A DNA stretch of 64,000 nucleotides, taken from the NCBI GenBank assembly GCA_032164245.1, contig JAVMKO010000002.1, positions 91,959,340-92,023,339 on the forward strand, written 5' to 3'. Numbering within the stretch: position 1 is the stretch's first letter; every line of letters starts with the position of its first letter. Below the pieces are notes generated by a model, which saw only the letters and a program-made list of their open reading frames with translations, was not told the origin of the DNA and ran no database searches. Shown one piece after another: positions 35,115 through 48,823 of this stretch. A program made the position numbers and the translations under genes. Source of the DNA: Sternotherus odoratus (lineage: Eukaryota; Chordata; Testudines; Kinosternidae).

Positions 35115-38100
35115 CCCTAAAGAGTCCCATCATTATTACCAAATATGCATGCAGTGTTCTAGATGCACTACAATCCATGCCAAACATCTGAAATTAAAAG
35201 CAGACTGCACCACAGAGGGGAGGAAGTTGGTAAACTACAGACTGTTCCGCACGAAATAGGCAGCTGACTTCAAAAGTGTTGTTATAATGAAGTCTTGAAG
35301 TTGAAAAGAGTTAAGCAGGTTATCTCAATTCTACATAATGAATTAGTTATTGCCACTCTAGGGCCATTGATAAGATACTAGCTTTTATCAAGTTGTGAAT
35401 ATTCACACCAATATCACACAAATATAGAAAAATATAAACACCAGTATGAGTAAGAAAAGTTTTGTCATGCTCCATTTGTGCTGAATATAAGTAGCAGAAG
35501 AGGAGCTTATATAATGAACATGAGGCATTCCAAGCCACAGGGAATACAATCGATAGACATAAGTGAAATCATATCAAGTCAGGTTCCATGCTAAAAGGAA
35601 GCAAGGGAAGTTTGGGGGGAAAGCTATGGATCAGCATATCAAAGAAAATGAGCCTAAGATGAGCCAAACCAATCTTTGAAAAACAGAAAAAGGCAAATGC
35701 CTCCTTTTCATAGGAAAAAGAGTTATAAAATAGGAGTAAGAGGAATACAGCTGTTGATAAAGTCAGGAAATATCTTTGTTTTAAGGAACAAGAGCTGGGA
35801 AGAGGGTTGTGGTTAAGTGAATATTACCAGGCACATGACAATATGAAGTTGTAGCCTTAGAAGACCAAAGAAGACCAGACTAGGAAAAGTCTGTTGTATA
35901 GCTAAACCCTCCTAAATGTAGATTTGCCAAAAGAATGATTTTTAACAGCAAAGTTTATACCAGTTCCCTGAGCAAAATAAACTATACTGACAGAGCACTT
36001 TTATGACATAATTGTTTCTACATTAGGGTTTTTGCAAATATAGAAATGTCATTAAAGAGAAAAAAGTCACACTCCTCGGCCAACAAAAGATTCAAAAGAG
36101 ATTCAAGTTATTAATCAGTCATTGCAATACAATCTAGTTGTGTAATTCTGTTAAGCCTTACTACAGTAACACATAAAACTTTACTGTCACCCCAAAAACA
36201 GACCTTAGGCAAAACTGTGAATCAACTGGAAATGTGGCATGAAGGAAACTCCGAAACGCACTGGCCAGATATTTGACAGACACATGGCAAGGAAATAACT
36301 CTTTGCTGGCATCTACAGTCACTAGTTTGCATCACACCATGGACATGTCACCAGACCAGTCTGGTGAAAGTTATGGAAGGAAAAGATGTAACCACGAGGA
36401 ACTGCACTTTCCACACAGAGATAAAAAGTGCTGAAGTATCTTTGTAAAAAAAGCAAACACTGCTATGCAAAAGGGCAAAGTGTGCTAAAGGACTGTTGGT
36501 CTATCCCCCACATTTCCCACTGACCAGTCTGCAAAAGCTAATCAGAAAGGATCCACAGGCTTTAAAAAGAAAAGAGGCATCCCTGGAATGAAGAGATGAA
36601 GAATAGGACTTCTTCATCTTCAATGGGGCCTGGAGGAAAAGACCCCCCCAAAAAAATTCTTTAAAATGGCATGGTTATCTACTGCCAAAAGAAAATTACA
36701 GATGCAAACTCAAAGTCAGATTCTGGCATGAATGAACAAGGAGGGAAAAGAGTGCACGAAGGCCTCACTCTTATTGTGCTCCATGGGGTGGGGCCAGCCA
36801 TAATTGAACTCTCTGAACCTCCTGAGTCCAGGACTTTAAGATCTGACAAACTCAAGCCCCACCAACATTACAAATTGGAGCTATGTAGTACTCTGGTCAG
36901 GGGACTACTTAGTTGTATTTACATTGTACTCACGTGCCTTTGTCAGCTGCCTTGTTCTATTCCATTGTTTCTAAGTAATGGACTACTAGAACATACAGTT
37001 TGCTTGCAAGATACATGAAGATGTCTTATTTAAGAACTCTGACCCACATCACTGGAGTTTACAGAATTGCATTTGAGCACCAACCTCTAGATAAGCAGCC
37101 CCCAGATTAATACACTGCTTCCTCTGAACCTGTCTTTCAAAACATCAGCTAACATGTAAATCCTCTTGGGAAAATAAATTACATTTTATCTGCCTTACAA
37201 GAGCAAGCATGTCTTTTTCCAAAATATTACAAAACAAACATGTAAACATCATCACATGAGACATGAATCTGAGGTCCTGAAAACATATGGTTACCTAATA
37301 TCTCATGGAACATTTTGTAAGAGTAGGATTGTTAAACCTGGGGATACAGCCAAGGGTTTACTCCGATAATAATATGTTCTCTTACCAAATTATCCTCAGA
37401 AGTTTAAACTGAATATTGCATCGTTAAACAGCTGCTGAGTTCCACCGGAGGCCTGGCTATATTTCAGTGGTGGGTTAAGTCTGACTTTATGTTCCTTTCC
37501 TACCTCAGAGCTGTAAGAATAATGGAGCACAAACTTTACAACATAAAAAAAATCCGAATGGTGATTTTGCAGAATCCTAAGAGCCACCATGGGCCAAAGA
37601 GTCAAAATCCTGAATTTAATCTTGTCTCTGCTAATAACTTTTGTGTCCATGGGCAAGACTGCACCCAACAGCACAATGAGTACTATATTTTAAGTGGGAG
37701 TAAAGATCCATTACTGCCCCTCTAACCTTAGGGTAGATCAGGAAAGAGTGGGTACCAGCCAGCTACTGCTCCTCCCATCAGATTAATATACTCAATTTAG
37801 CTCCATTTAATGTTTTAGCCCTAAATCAGCTTGCATAAACAGTCACAGAAATTTACCACTCTGGACACAAAAATCTAGTCACCATTTTAGTGGGGAGGCT
37901 TAAATTATTGATATTGTATTTGTTCATCCAAAAAAAGATTACTTACCCTGGCTGAAGGTGAATTGACTTTTTCAGGACTTCCTAAACAGTTTCTATAATT
38001 ATTTATAGTATTGGTATAGTAGTCATGGTTAAAATATTTGTCAATTTGAAAGTCTTTTCCATAAAATGGGGTGTAGCAACAGAACCAATGAACACTTTTG

Positions 38101-38998
38101 AACTAGTACAAATATTTTTAAGTGCAACCACTTCACACACAACCATGCAAAAATTCTTCTGACTAGGGATCTTAATTTTTGGCTGAGAATTAGTTGAGTT
38201 CAGCTCCTTGGAAACCTATATTTATGGTACATTTTTCACCTTATACTTAAATAACTAGCACTCAAGGGCAAACTTTTCCCACACCTAAACTATACGTGTG
38301 CATGGAAGCTCAGAAAGCAATAATTCCACTGAGACACAAGGTGAAGGAAAGACTAAGGAAAGGCCTTGCAAAGAGAGCGTGTTTAGCTATTTTTGACAAG
38401 GACCTCTGAAAAAGTGGTTTGAAGGTTTGGTTTGTTTTGTTTTTGGGGTTTTTTAAAGTAGGAAATACCATGTGGGGGAGAGGGTGTTTTCATCTTGCAT
38501 GCCTTAGGAAAGCTCAACGTTTTTGTTCAAACTTTCCAGAAAATAAAAATCACTTTCAGATGTAGACCAAGCTTAGAAAGTTTCATTTGAAAAGAATTTT
38601 TTTAGAAATTTGAGTGTGATGGAATGGAAGCCATTTTACAATTTTACAGGTACACACTCAACTAGAATCTAATCACTTGAAATTTCCCATGCTGAATTCC
38701 AATGCTGAATTTTCATAATGAAATTCATTTTACAAACACTATTGCTTACTGAAATTTCTCTAGCCTATCCAAATCAAGACATACAGTTAAAATTAACTTT
38801 TTTTTAATATTAGCAAGAAATACAATGTCGTCTTCAAACAGAAATCTGGAAACAAAGTTTGTGGATATCCACTTATTATTTGAGTTTAAATCTTTGAGGC
38901 CCTGTTTCAGGACAGCACTTGAGCACATGCATGTGCTTATGTGATATACTGAATAGGAATACCTTTCCTAACAATAAGATTCCCCACAAAAGTCTTCA
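35115..38998. other. CDKAL1 intron, nothing firm recognised
   Basis: AT-rich. A minus frame at 38928-38746 contains FLFEDDIVFLANIKKKL, resembling the FADD box of a LINE reverse transcriptase in degenerate form. It is too short to classify. Confidence 0.45.
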
Positions 38999-39309
38999 CC
39001 GTGGTAGAAAACCTATGACATGCGTGCCAAAGGCGACAGGTGAGCTGATTTTCAGTGGCACTCTCACTGCCCGGATCCTGGCCACCTGTCTGGGGGACTC
39101 TGCATTTTAATTTAATTTTAAATGAAGCTTTTAAAACATTTTAAAATCTTTATTTACTTTACATACAACAATAGTTTAGTTCTATATTATAGACTTATAG
39201 AAAGAGACCTTCTAAAAATGTTCAAATGTATTACTGGCACGCGAAACCTTAAATTAGAGTGAATAAATGAAGACTTGGCACACCACTTCTGAAAGGTTGA
39301 CGACCCCTG
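38999..39309. mobile_element. hAT MITE (GGGTCGTCAACC type)
   Basis: The right end GAAAGGTTGACGACCCCTG and decayed left end (AAACCTATGACATGCGTGCC) frame an AT-rich body with TGGCACACCACTTCTGAAAG. This is a common reptile hAT family. Flanking octamers are only partly similar. Confidence 0.6.
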
Positions 39310-40480
39310 CTCTTTTACCAATGCACCTCAGTCCTGATATGCAACAACCTACTATTCTAGTCTTGATCTTTCCTCAACACAGATTTTCACTGGTAAATGT
39401 GTTAGTCTAGGGAGGTCATGTCAGGGCCATATAAATGTATGCACTGGATCTAGGACCAAAGCAGAATTATAATTGAGTTTGGAGCAGTAATTGGATCTCT
39501 TTGGCAATAGGTCTATTTACAATCTAAATGCACCATGCAAACAAGATACGGTAAGGTACTGGTTATCCATAATTTATAGCTTGTTTATAAATGAGACTGG
39601 AAAAAGGGGGGAAATAGTTGTTAATCCTTTTCCATTATTGTTATCTTAAACTACATATTACAGACTTTATAAAAGCAGACGGCAAACCCTGCAGAATCTC
39701 AGTCAGCATCCACCTTCACCTATCTTCAGCTCTCTGCTGGCCACATGCATGTGTTTAGCTTTTGATTTCTTATAGGCATGAAGTATTGGGCATATTAAAC
39801 TGTTGCTGATTCAGCTTTGCTAAAAGAAAAGGAAAGCTGAGAGTAACCACACTGTCAGTGAAGTGCTCCAGGTGGTGGCAGCAGGGATCACACATAAAAG
39901 GGAAAACTGCCAACTTCTGTATTTTTCTAAAGCACCATGCCATTTTAGCACATCTATAGCATGCTGTTCTCTTCAGAAGATAAATATTAGTGATTTAAAA
40001 TAAATAAAGCAATAAAAGCTTTGCCACTGACTTCAATGGGAGCAGGAACAGACCCACCTTTCTATACCTACTGTCGGTTCAGTTCTCTAAGTAGGTGTCA
40101 ATTATTCGCGCCCCTGCCCCCACCTTTAAAGTCTTATTTTATTCTTCAAATATATTTAAATAAAAAATATTTCTATAGAATTATCTGCCCCCATCCAAGC
40201 TTGGATTACTATGTATTGGATTACATGATAAAAATGTAGATATATGTATTCCTATGCTGAAAGTAGTACGAAATTATGTGTGCATGTGTAGATGGGCTAT
40301 TTAATCACATGTACCTCACTCCAAGTTGGTAAAACGAAAGCTCCTCATTCTGATGAGTTAAGAAAAGTTTCACTTTGGAAGAAAAACAAATTCTGATTTA
40401 GAGTTAATGGAAACATAAGCCAAATCATTATGTATAACTCTCATATGTATTGTATAATTTAGTTAGTTAAATCTCTATTC

Positions 40481-40569
40481 TATCCTAGAATTGTAGCACT
40501 GGAAGGGACCTCGAGAGGTCATCTAGTCCAGTCCTCTGCATTCATGGACGGACTAAGTATTACCTAGAG
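40481..40569 (-). repeat. CR1 3' tail fragment
   Basis: GGAAGGGACCTCGAGAGGTC followed by ATCTAGTCCAGTCC is the antisense CR1 3' end. Confidence 0.8.
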
Positions 40570-40735
40570 CAGGAATCGGCATCCTTTGTCACATGGCCCA
40601 TCAGGGAAATCCGCTGGCAGGCCAGTTTGTTTACCTGCAGCATCTGCAGGTTTGGCGATTGTAGCTCCCACTGGCCGTGATTCACTGTTCCACGGGAAGC
40701 AGCATGAGCCAAGGGATGTGCTGGCTCCCATATAT
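40570..40735. mobile_element. hAT MITE fragment
   Basis: GCAGGAATCGGCATCCTTTG, then CCCACTGGCCGTGATTCACTG, match the left part of a common reptile hAT family with CAGGGATCGGCAACC ends. The right end is missing. Confidence 0.45.
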
Positions 40736-41300
40736 TATAGGTGGTCTGTAATATAGCCCTACGGGTATCCAGAAGCTGCTTGATTCCATTTATAACACAG
40801 CAAAGAGATCTCTCCCAGCCAGGTAAGAAGATGGAGGTTTCAAAAACGGGATGTAGAATTTACAGAACAGTAGATATATACACAATGCAGGGTTAATAGT
40901 GCTAAGAGATTACATGAAGTCTGCTGAGAACAATGATACATACAAGTCACAAAAGACAGGTTGGCTGACAGTTGGGGACAACCAAGATAGTCAGCTGATT
41001 GTTAGCAACTTCCAGGCCAGCTGTTGGGATGATTGGAGTGACTAAATCTGCAAGTGATTTTATAGACCGGAAGGGGGCCAAAACTTTGATCACTGAAGGT
41101 TTTAATTACTCAGAAATTACTACAACAAAAACCAAAGACAGGAACGTGTTCTTGGAAGTAATAAAAGATTACTCAGATAGAAGGTCCTTAAGAATATGCA
41201 TAGTCAGAAGTTATCCTGGACTTAATGGAAGGACATGGGTTAAGTAAGATAAATTAAATGTAATGATCTTTCTAATCAGGTAGCAGGATGAGGTTAAGAA

Positions 41301-41477
41301 CAGGGCTGGCTCTAACTTTTTTGCCAAAAAGGGGTGGGGGGAGGGCCAGACTGCCAAAGCAAAAAAAAAAAAAGGGCAGCTGGACTGTCAAAGCAAAGAA
41401 TGGCCTGGAATGCCACCCCTTACAATGTGCTGCCCCCAAGCATGTGCTACCTCATCTGGTGCCTGGAGCCAACTCCA
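41301..41477. mobile_element. hAT MITE with perfect 8-bp duplication
   Basis: Ends CAGGGCTGGCTCTA and (reverse complement) TGGAGTTGGCTCCA are flanked by GTTAAGAA on both sides (41293-41300, 41478-41485). The 8-bp duplication fixes the superfamily as hAT. A poly-A run lies inside. Confidence 0.75.
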
Positions 41478-41549
41478 GTTAAGAACTAAGGAAGCCATAT
41501 GCATTTTTCACTTTATGAAAGTTGCAGGTGAGGAAATCCAAAAGTCTAA

Positions 41550-41857
41550 GGGTACGTCTTCACTACCTGCCAGATCGGCAGGTAGCGATCAATCTTTTGG
41601 CTATCAATTTATCGCATCTCATTAAAATGTGATAAATAGATTGCCAGCAGTGCCCCCGTCGATTTCCAAACTCCAGCTTCCTGCGAGATGCAAGCTGGAG
41701 TTGACGGGGGAGTGCGCCGCCGCCCGCCGCCACCATGAGGACAGCAGTTAAGTCGGCTTAAGATACGCCGACTTCAGCTATGTTATTCACGTAGTGGAAG
41801 TTGCGTATCTTCAGTCGATTCCACCCCCCCACCCCCACCCCAGTGTAGACCAGCCCC
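41550..41857. mobile_element. Harbinger MITE
   Basis: The 308-bp element is flanked by TAA (41547-41549) and TAG (41858-41860). Ends are GGGTACGTCTTCACTAC and (reverse complement) GGGGCTGGTCTACACT. The interior has further inverted repeats (GATACGCCGACTTCAGC against a TGAAGATACGCAACTTCCAC-like partner), so the right third folds back. Confidence 0.75.
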
Positions 41858-41860
41858 TAG

Positions 41861-42742
41861 TTTTGATTGAAATTGTACAATATATAGGAAGGATACTGCA
41901 GTAAGTTAGGAACAAAGAAATAAATTACATACAAGATGTAGTAGAAACTAAAATGTAGCTGTCGCTTCCCCAGGCGAGGAAGGGGTTCCTAAGCCCTCTC
42001 CTTTATTAAATGGGTAGCAGACCTCAGGCCAAATCTCTGTTCTGCTAATTTCTCTTATACAGAGATGAGTGCACTTCCATTATCATCTTTCTTATACTCT
42101 CCTGGGAAAAACTAACTGGGGAGGTGGAGGGAGAGCATGGTGAACTGCTATTTCAGGGGAGAAGGGAATTCTCTTTTATGTAGTTCTTACACCACATCCA
42201 TCATCATGGTATCTAAAAGATAACAGGAGGACAGACCTTTGATGGTAATATATCAGAACACCTACTTCTTACCCCTTTCTGTCTTCTTCTTCTTCTTTTT
42301 TTTTTAATTCCTGTCCTTTTGGAGGTGGTCCCAAAGAATGACCTTACCAGCTCCCCCACAAAACTTAAACCAGTCCTTGCTGCTCTAAAAATTGTATAGA
42401 AAATAGGTTTGACAAATGTAAATGATCAAACCCATCAAAAAGAATTTTAATGGCAAACATCTAAATGTGAATTACAAAAAAATAAGTATCAAGTTGATGG
42501 ATTTTTGTTATGTTTTAAAAGCATATTTTGAGAAAACACTTAAATTACACTGTGTAAATTATTACACAGCTTTAAAACTAGCAGGTGTGTGCACTGAATA
42601 TGTTTTTAGTTACTGCTAGGATACAAAAATTTCACTCAAATCAACATTCTCTGCCCACCCAAACCTCTACGTGCTTATGAAAATATGACTCAACTCAGAA
42701 GATTATGAAGCAGAATTAACCAACCCTGCTGTTTACCTAATG
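41861..42742. other. CDKAL1 intron, nothing recognised
   Basis: AT-rich with a short (TTC)n/T tract near 42283-42306. No gene or repeat end is supported. Confidence 0.5.
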
Positions 42743-43135
42743 TAGTGGTACTCAACCCGGGGTATGTATAATCCCTTGGGGTATGTAGAGGTCTTCCAGG
42801 GGGTACATCAACTCACCTAGATATTTGCCTAGTTTTAAAATGGGCTACATAAAAAGCACTAGTGAAGTTTTATACAATGATTTGTTTATACCGCTCTATA
42901 TACCATACACTGAAATGCAAATATAATATTTATATTCCAGTTGATTTATTTTATAATTATACAGTAAAAATGAGAAAGTCAGCAATTTTTCAGTAATAGT
43001 GTGCTCTGACACTTTTGTATTTTTATATCTGCTTTTGCAAGCAAGTAGTTTTTAAGTGAGGTGAAACTTAGAGTACACAAGACAAATCATACTCCAGAAA
43101 GGAGTACAGTAGTTTAGAAAGGTAGAGAGACACCG
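42743..43135. mobile_element. hAT MITE (TAGTGGTACTCAACC type)
   Basis: Left end TAGTGGTACTCAACCCGGGG with GGGGTATGTAGAGGTCTTCC. Right end AGGTAGAGAGACACCG, a decayed AGGTTGAGAACCACTG. Flanking octamers ACCTAATG and ATCTAACA agree at most positions. I recognise it as a frequent turtle element. Confidence 0.7.
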
Positions 43136-44330
43136 ATCTAACACACCAGACAAATCCTCCAGCAAAACCTGTCTTATTTTACACAGCACTTTTTTAGATT
43201 AACTAAAGTAACACACAGCTCAATACTGTTTTTTTAGAATACTGAAGCTTTATCACTAGTTACATTGTCTAGTAGCACAAAAAATTGTTGAGAATAATCT
43301 AAATAGCTTATTCTAATTCTAAGCAACAGTAACCTCACTGTGTATTTTCTTTCTTTTCAAACAATCTTTTCTTGCCGCATTGTCTAAAATGAAATAGAAG
43401 AAAAATTCCCAGGAGATGGGCATGGAGAGTTGTATTTTGCTTTCCTTTTTATAGTGCACAAAAAGTCCTTGACCTGGCCATTGTCACTGTGATGCTTAAG
43501 CATGCCATGGGACGCAGTGCTATTAAAATGTATGAAGCTCAAAAGTGCATCAAGCAGTGTAAGATGACTTAATGCACTCACACTGTGAAGTGGGACTATG
43601 ACCCAAGTGGCTTCATCTGCTCAAGTCACTATCCAATTTGTGCATTACTCTGCCTTCAGTTCTGTTTTAGCATTCAGATTTACAAGAGTAGGGAAAACAT
43701 TCAGGGGGGGGGGGAAGGAAACAGCCCTAAAATCAACACCAGTATAACCATTCAAGTCCACCTCAAGTTTTATTATTTAACTAGATCAAAATGGTCATTT
43801 CTCATTTAACTCGCCTAATTTTAGTTCTGCCAAAATAATAACTTCTATAGCAAGGGTTTTCTGATTTCTTTTGTGTTTGAAACACTGCGCCACTCAATAC
43901 AAGTTTACTATGCTTCTGGACATTTTACAGAGATATAATAATAAAGTGAGTCAGCATATTTTAAAATATTCTTTAACTTTTAGTGGGTTATCTGGTCTCT
44001 CCCTAGGTAGTGTGTTATCCAAAACACAACTTCCACTAGCAGCTTACCTTATTCCCTGATTTTTCTTAGGGCTACAAATTTTTACAGGGGTTTAAATCAA
44101 AATTTCCTATGCATTAGATTAAGCTTACTTTTTGTTAGAACCCAAGAACACTGGTAACACAACGTCCTGTTGCTCTTAAACTTCAATTCTGCATCCTCCT
44201 CTTGCCCCCCTTTCAGGTATTAGATAAATACCTACCTAATAACAATATCTATTGGTCTATAATCTGGGAAGACCAGAACTTGTCCTCTCACGAGTTTAAA
44301 TTTTCCTATTTTTTCTGGTCCCTATGCAAC
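43136..44330. other. CDKAL1 intron, nothing recognised
   Basis: AT-rich, no supported gene or repeat. Confidence 0.5.
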
Positions 44331-44334
44331 CCAA

Positions 44335-44545
44335 AAGAAAAGGTTGAATGGTTAAAACACTGGACTGAGATTCAGAAAATCTAGGCTTACTTCCAAGAAA
44401 TGCCAGAGACTCCCTGTAAGAAAAGTCCATCTCCTGTGTCTCAATTTCCAATCTTAGTTATAGGGATCTATTGCTTTTCTCCTACCCTTTTTCTCATCTA
44501 TAGCTCTGCAGGGAAGGGACTCTCACTTATTAAGTTCATAGATTT
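44335..44545 (+). repeat. tRNA-derived/MIR-like SINE
   Basis: GGTTGAATGGTTAAAACACTGGACTGAGATTCAG resembles the tRNA-like head of CORE-SINEs (verbal match to GGTTAGAGCACTGGACTG). It is followed by a core resembling ...GTGTCTCAATTTCC. Diverged, with an A/B-box-like spacing but no intact tRNA. Confidence 0.5.
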
Positions 44546-45442
44546 GTAGTGATGAGGAGTCAGTTATATAGGGAGGCACCTTGTTATACTGCACTTCAAT
44601 TTGTTAAACACAGCAGCAGAAGTTACCCATCTATTCAGTATGAAAATAGCCAAATGAATGTTTACACTCCTAGTACATGATAATTATTTGGGGGTGGGTG
44701 GGAGAGGGAAGTAACAAGATATATTTTCAGTTTACTTATCTAGCTAAGTACCAAACTTCAAATCCTATGATTAGGTGGAGTTATTTCATATTTTCAAATA
44801 AACAGACAGATAGATTTACTGGAAGACTAGAGTAAAGATTACTATAAACAGTGACTCCTCCCCACACCTGTTGGGGAAAAAGCATCGCTCAGTATTACTA
44901 ACAATAAACACTAATGTTTCTTATGATGCCATGAAAACAGAACAAAAAAACAAAAAACAAAACAAAAACAGGACTTTTATGACAAAACAGATCATAAAGG
45001 GACTAGATTTAAATTACATAACTATCAAATGGCTGTTCCCTTAACAAATTACCTAATCAAACTATTCGGTTTTATTTAATTAAACATGCTACTACATAGT
45101 GTGACTTGAGAACATGAGGAAAACAGTCTGACCATGTATCAAAGCATGTGTTCCTGGTAAATATTAATACAAAAAAAACTGACAAACTACTGAGTAGTAG
45201 TTTAGTACTTCCATTTTAGAAACCCTCAGACCACATTGCAAAGCTGGATTTTTGCTCTATTATAAAGATCTGATTTGGGTCTTACAAGTGATTGAGTGGG
45301 AAAGAGAGGGTTAGACTTTCCCAATTATTTCCAATATACATCCATATATAGGTTTTGTACAGTGTACTAATAAAAAGACTACATTTCAATTAAGATGTTT
45401 TATGGGGAACAGAAACATTAGGTTACACCAGTCTGATGTAAT

Positions 45443-45915
45443 TTAGGTTGCCAGGTGTCTGATTTTTAACTGGAAAATGCAGTCAAAGAGGTGACCTGGC
45501 AGTGTCTGGCAGTTCACCTATGGTGAGTGGGGTAAGGGACTCCCAGCAGGAACGGCATGTTCCCCAGGAGGGAAGGAACACAGGCTGTCTTGCCAGCCAG
45601 CACTTCCCCAGCCATGTCCTCAGGCAGCTCTGGAGAAGGAAGGTCTAGAGCGGGAGGAAGGCTGTTGGGTAGGCAGTACAGAGGGACACAGGAGACTGCT
45701 GTGCAGGAGGGCTGTGGCCTAGGTCTCCGGCAGGGCTGCCTGGCTGCTCCCATCCAGCCGCAGCATTCTTTTGACCTGCACTCCCCGATGGCCTGCTGGA
45801 GCTGCGGTTTGCAAGTCCCTTGTGGCTGCTTATACTGGAGTGGAGAAGGAAGAGCGGTGGGTGATGGGGGGTGGGGGATTCAGTTTTAAAAAAATAAGGC
45901 GGCTGGCCACCCTAG
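45443..45915. mobile_element. Inverted-repeat element (TAGGGTTGCCAG type)
   Basis: Left end TTTAGGTTGCCAGGTGTCTG and right end (reverse complement) ACTAGGGTGGCCAGCCGCC are related, with a GC-rich interior. It probably belongs to the hAT group. Frames of 79 and 110 codons inside are shadows of composition. Confidence 0.45.
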
Positions 45916-46251
45916 TCATGTATTTAAGTATTTTTTTAATGCTACTGATTTTCAAATAACTTGGACTACAATAGCAAAAGTCCCATACATTCCCCCTAAG
46001 ACCTATGACACCGAGAGTCCACTGAATCGGGATGCTCATCTAGAAAGTGAATTTACTATACCTGGAGATGGTTGCACTTGGGCAACGGAAGTCAGGAATG
46101 CTTTGTGTTCTCACATTAGGACTTGCATAGCTCAACAGAAGAGGTGAAATAGTACCTCTCAGAATGTGCGCATGGGGGGAAAGCGCTAATTCATTTTTTG
46201 GAAGGGTGTGGGGGAGTTCAATACTTGTGGGCTTGATTGCCGTGCAATGTA

Positions 46252-46460
46252 TAGGGGTGTCACTTCTTACGCGAGGGTTATGTTCCGCGGTTACCGCGTA
46301 AAGCGGATTTCGCACAGTGAAACTCTCATTGAGTTCAATGGCGGGCGGAATCGCCCACACTACAGATGGAGTTTTTAAATTGTTGTTTTTCTTTTTTGTT
46401 TTTGCCGACCATGTAAAGCCAAATTCGCGCGTTAAATGCACCTAAGATGTGACTTGCCTG
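46252..46460. mobile_element. Tigger-like MITE
   Basis: It is flanked by TA. The left part contains CACTTCTTACGCGAGGGTTATG and the right end (reverse complement) reads CAGGCAAGTCACATCTTAGG with TTTAACGCGCG. A small palindrome CCGCGGTTACCGCGTAAAGCGG lies inside. No coding capacity. Confidence 0.6.
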
Positions 46461-46468
46461 TACTTGTG

Positions 46469-47430
46469 AATGACATGTAACCCCCAAGATTACCTAGAGT
46501 CCTGGGAGGTTGTCTGCTGGCAATTCAGGGAGAGGCACACTGTCCCTAGTAGGGAGAGAGAGCCAAGGCAGACTCAGAGTCTACCCAGCAACCAATAGGG
46601 AGTGAGAGGCCCTTCCCAGGGAGTTCAGAAAAGGGGAGTAGCCATTTTTTTGAGTCAGTCTGGAGCCAGCCAGGGCAAGGGCAAGGGCAGGGGCAGGACT
46701 AACTGGCTGTGTGGGGAGCTAGTGAGTCCAAGGCCTGTGTTCAGGGTTCCCCTGAGAACTGGCCTGAGGACCTGGAAGCAAGATCCCTCAGCTCGGCTTT
46801 TCCTTCTCCGCTGATGATTCCCAATTTGTAGACTTTTGCGGGAGAACTTCCCCAGCCAGGCTGAGTTAGCCTCCCAGCTCCCTAGGTGACACCAGTCACC
46901 ACATGGTCAGCTCTGCTCTGGCTGGTAGGTCAGGGCTGCTGCCAGCTGTGCGTGTGTGTGTCTAGATGCTGGGTTAGGAGACTACAGTCTAGATTTTAGT
47001 AATGTTGTGTAATCTGCATCTTGAGCCCTGCACCCCTTTGTGGTGAGTGGAAATCCTGGGACCAAAACAGCCTGATTCCTGCCTGAAGAGGATCCCTGCC
47101 AGCAGAGATCAGCCCCTCTGCAGTGACTGAGGAGTTCAGTCATCTCAGAACCTGAGGATCATTCACAGAGTCTGTGAGTGCACCATCTTTTAGTTAGTCA
47201 GGGAATTTGTTTTGCAGACCCCTTACTCCCTGAACTGTGTCCTCAAAGCAGGGAGTAAGGATTTGGGGATTTTATAACCTGCTGCATATTAAACCTGTGG
47301 AGGGATTTACCACCATCTCCATTTGTGAGTCTTTTGGGCTGTACTGAACCCAGTCAGCCACACTGCTAAACCACTGCAGAGAAGAATTTTGTGGTCATAG
47401 ATCATGAGGGGCCCCAACAAAGTATGCGTA
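46469..47430. repeat. Unclassified GC-richer repeat, possibly LTR-derived
   Basis: About 1 kb of higher GC than the flanks, with words such as AGGGAGAGAGAGCCAAGGCAG. It stands out from the intron, but I cannot define paired ends or a primer-binding site. Confidence 0.3.
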
Positions 47431-48244
47431 CCAACGGGACACTAATCTTAAATTTGCTACATCAAGTCACGTGACTGGGAAAGTCACGGGTATTATCAGT
47501 GTGGGCACGGGTGACCCTAAAAATAGTGTTTTATCCTGTTATGCTGTATTTGTCTCCTGTTTAATATAATTGTGTTGAATATATTGTATGTGTTTGTGTT
47601 ATTTCTTGGACGTCTCCAACTATTTGGTAAGTAAGTGAAGATTACCCTGTAGTTAGAATTTTCCTCCAAGCTGCCTTGGTGACTCTGCCAGGAAGGAGCG
47701 ACGGGGTGGGAATAAATTCATAGGAAAAAAGGAAGAAGATACACCCTGCTGAGTGGGTGGCGGGATCCAGAAGATCCCAGACCTGTCCATCAAAACCTAT
47801 AAGCAGATTGGCATTAAAGGAGATAACCGGGTGGAGAGGGGGCGCTACAGACACGCATTGAAAGGCGATGAAAGAAATTATTAAAGTGTGAATTATTGTA
47901 CTTAACTGCATAGAGGAATAGTGTTTGCTTAGCAATATATAATTCCTCCTGATTGTGATGTTTAGCTTTATTATCTCAAATCATTATTGTATGATGTGAT
48001 GCAGTAACAGTAACAAACTTTTTTGATGAAAAAACCTATTTTGTCAGACATTCACAAAGACAAGGTCTTTTGTATTGCATTTTGAAATATATTTGTGAAT
48101 CTACCAATTGTACTATTTTACAGCAATAAATTTTAAACAAAGTATCCAAGATATTACTCATTGAATGTTGAGAGTGCTTAGTGCTAGCTTCATAACAATT
48201 GTCTCGTATGCAAACCCTTCAGCCTCAGCTTATTTAGCCTATGA

Positions 48245-48823
48245 CAGTATTTCTCTAACTCAGAGTCCCAACCCAAAAGAGGTTCACAAGGTTATTGTAA
48301 GGTGGTCACAAGATCACAGAACATAGGGTTACCATACATCCGAGTTCTCCCAACAAACCTCTTTTTTGGTCCTTGCTCATCCTTTTTCCTTGCTTTCAGA
48401 ACTGGGTAGCAGAAGAGCGGTAGCTGCTGGCAGCAGCGGTGCCTTCAAGCTGGGTGGCTGGTCAGCGGCAGCTGCTGGCTGGACGCACAGCTCTGAAGGC
48501 AATGCCACTGCCAGTAGCAGTGTGGAAGTAAGGGTGGCATGGCCTGATATTACCACTCTTACTACTTCTGCACTGCTCCTAGGGACGGTACTGCCTGTAA
48601 AGCTGGATGCCTGGCCAGCAGCTGCCGCTCTCCAGCCGCCCAACTCTGAAAGCAGTGCTGCCATCACCAGCAGCACAAAAGTATGGGTGGCATTGTATGG
48701 TTACTTAGCTCTGTCGGGATCTGCACTGATGCAATGAAACCTACGCCCAAGACTGGGGGAGGGGTCATCACAACCTGAAATATTTTCAAAGGGGGGCCAG
48801 CAAAAGAAGTTTGAGAACCTCTG
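48245..48823. mobile_element. hAT MITE with internal GCTGC-rich modules
   Basis: Left end CAGTATTTCTCTAACTCAGAG and right end GAAGTTTGAGAACCTCTG are flanked by related octamers (GCCTATGA, GCCTACAT). The interior holds repeated modules around CAGCTCTGAAGGCAATGCC and their complements, so it can fold on itself. The 123-codon frame is not a gene. Confidence 0.65.

Noticed and set aside
38746..38928. LINE reverse transcriptase fragment
   Set aside because: Only one degenerate FADD-like box is visible, too little to name a family.
46469..47430. Solo LTR of a Gypsy-type element
   Set aside because: The GC content and position are suggestive, but I could not define both ends or a duplication. It is listed only as an unclassified repeat.
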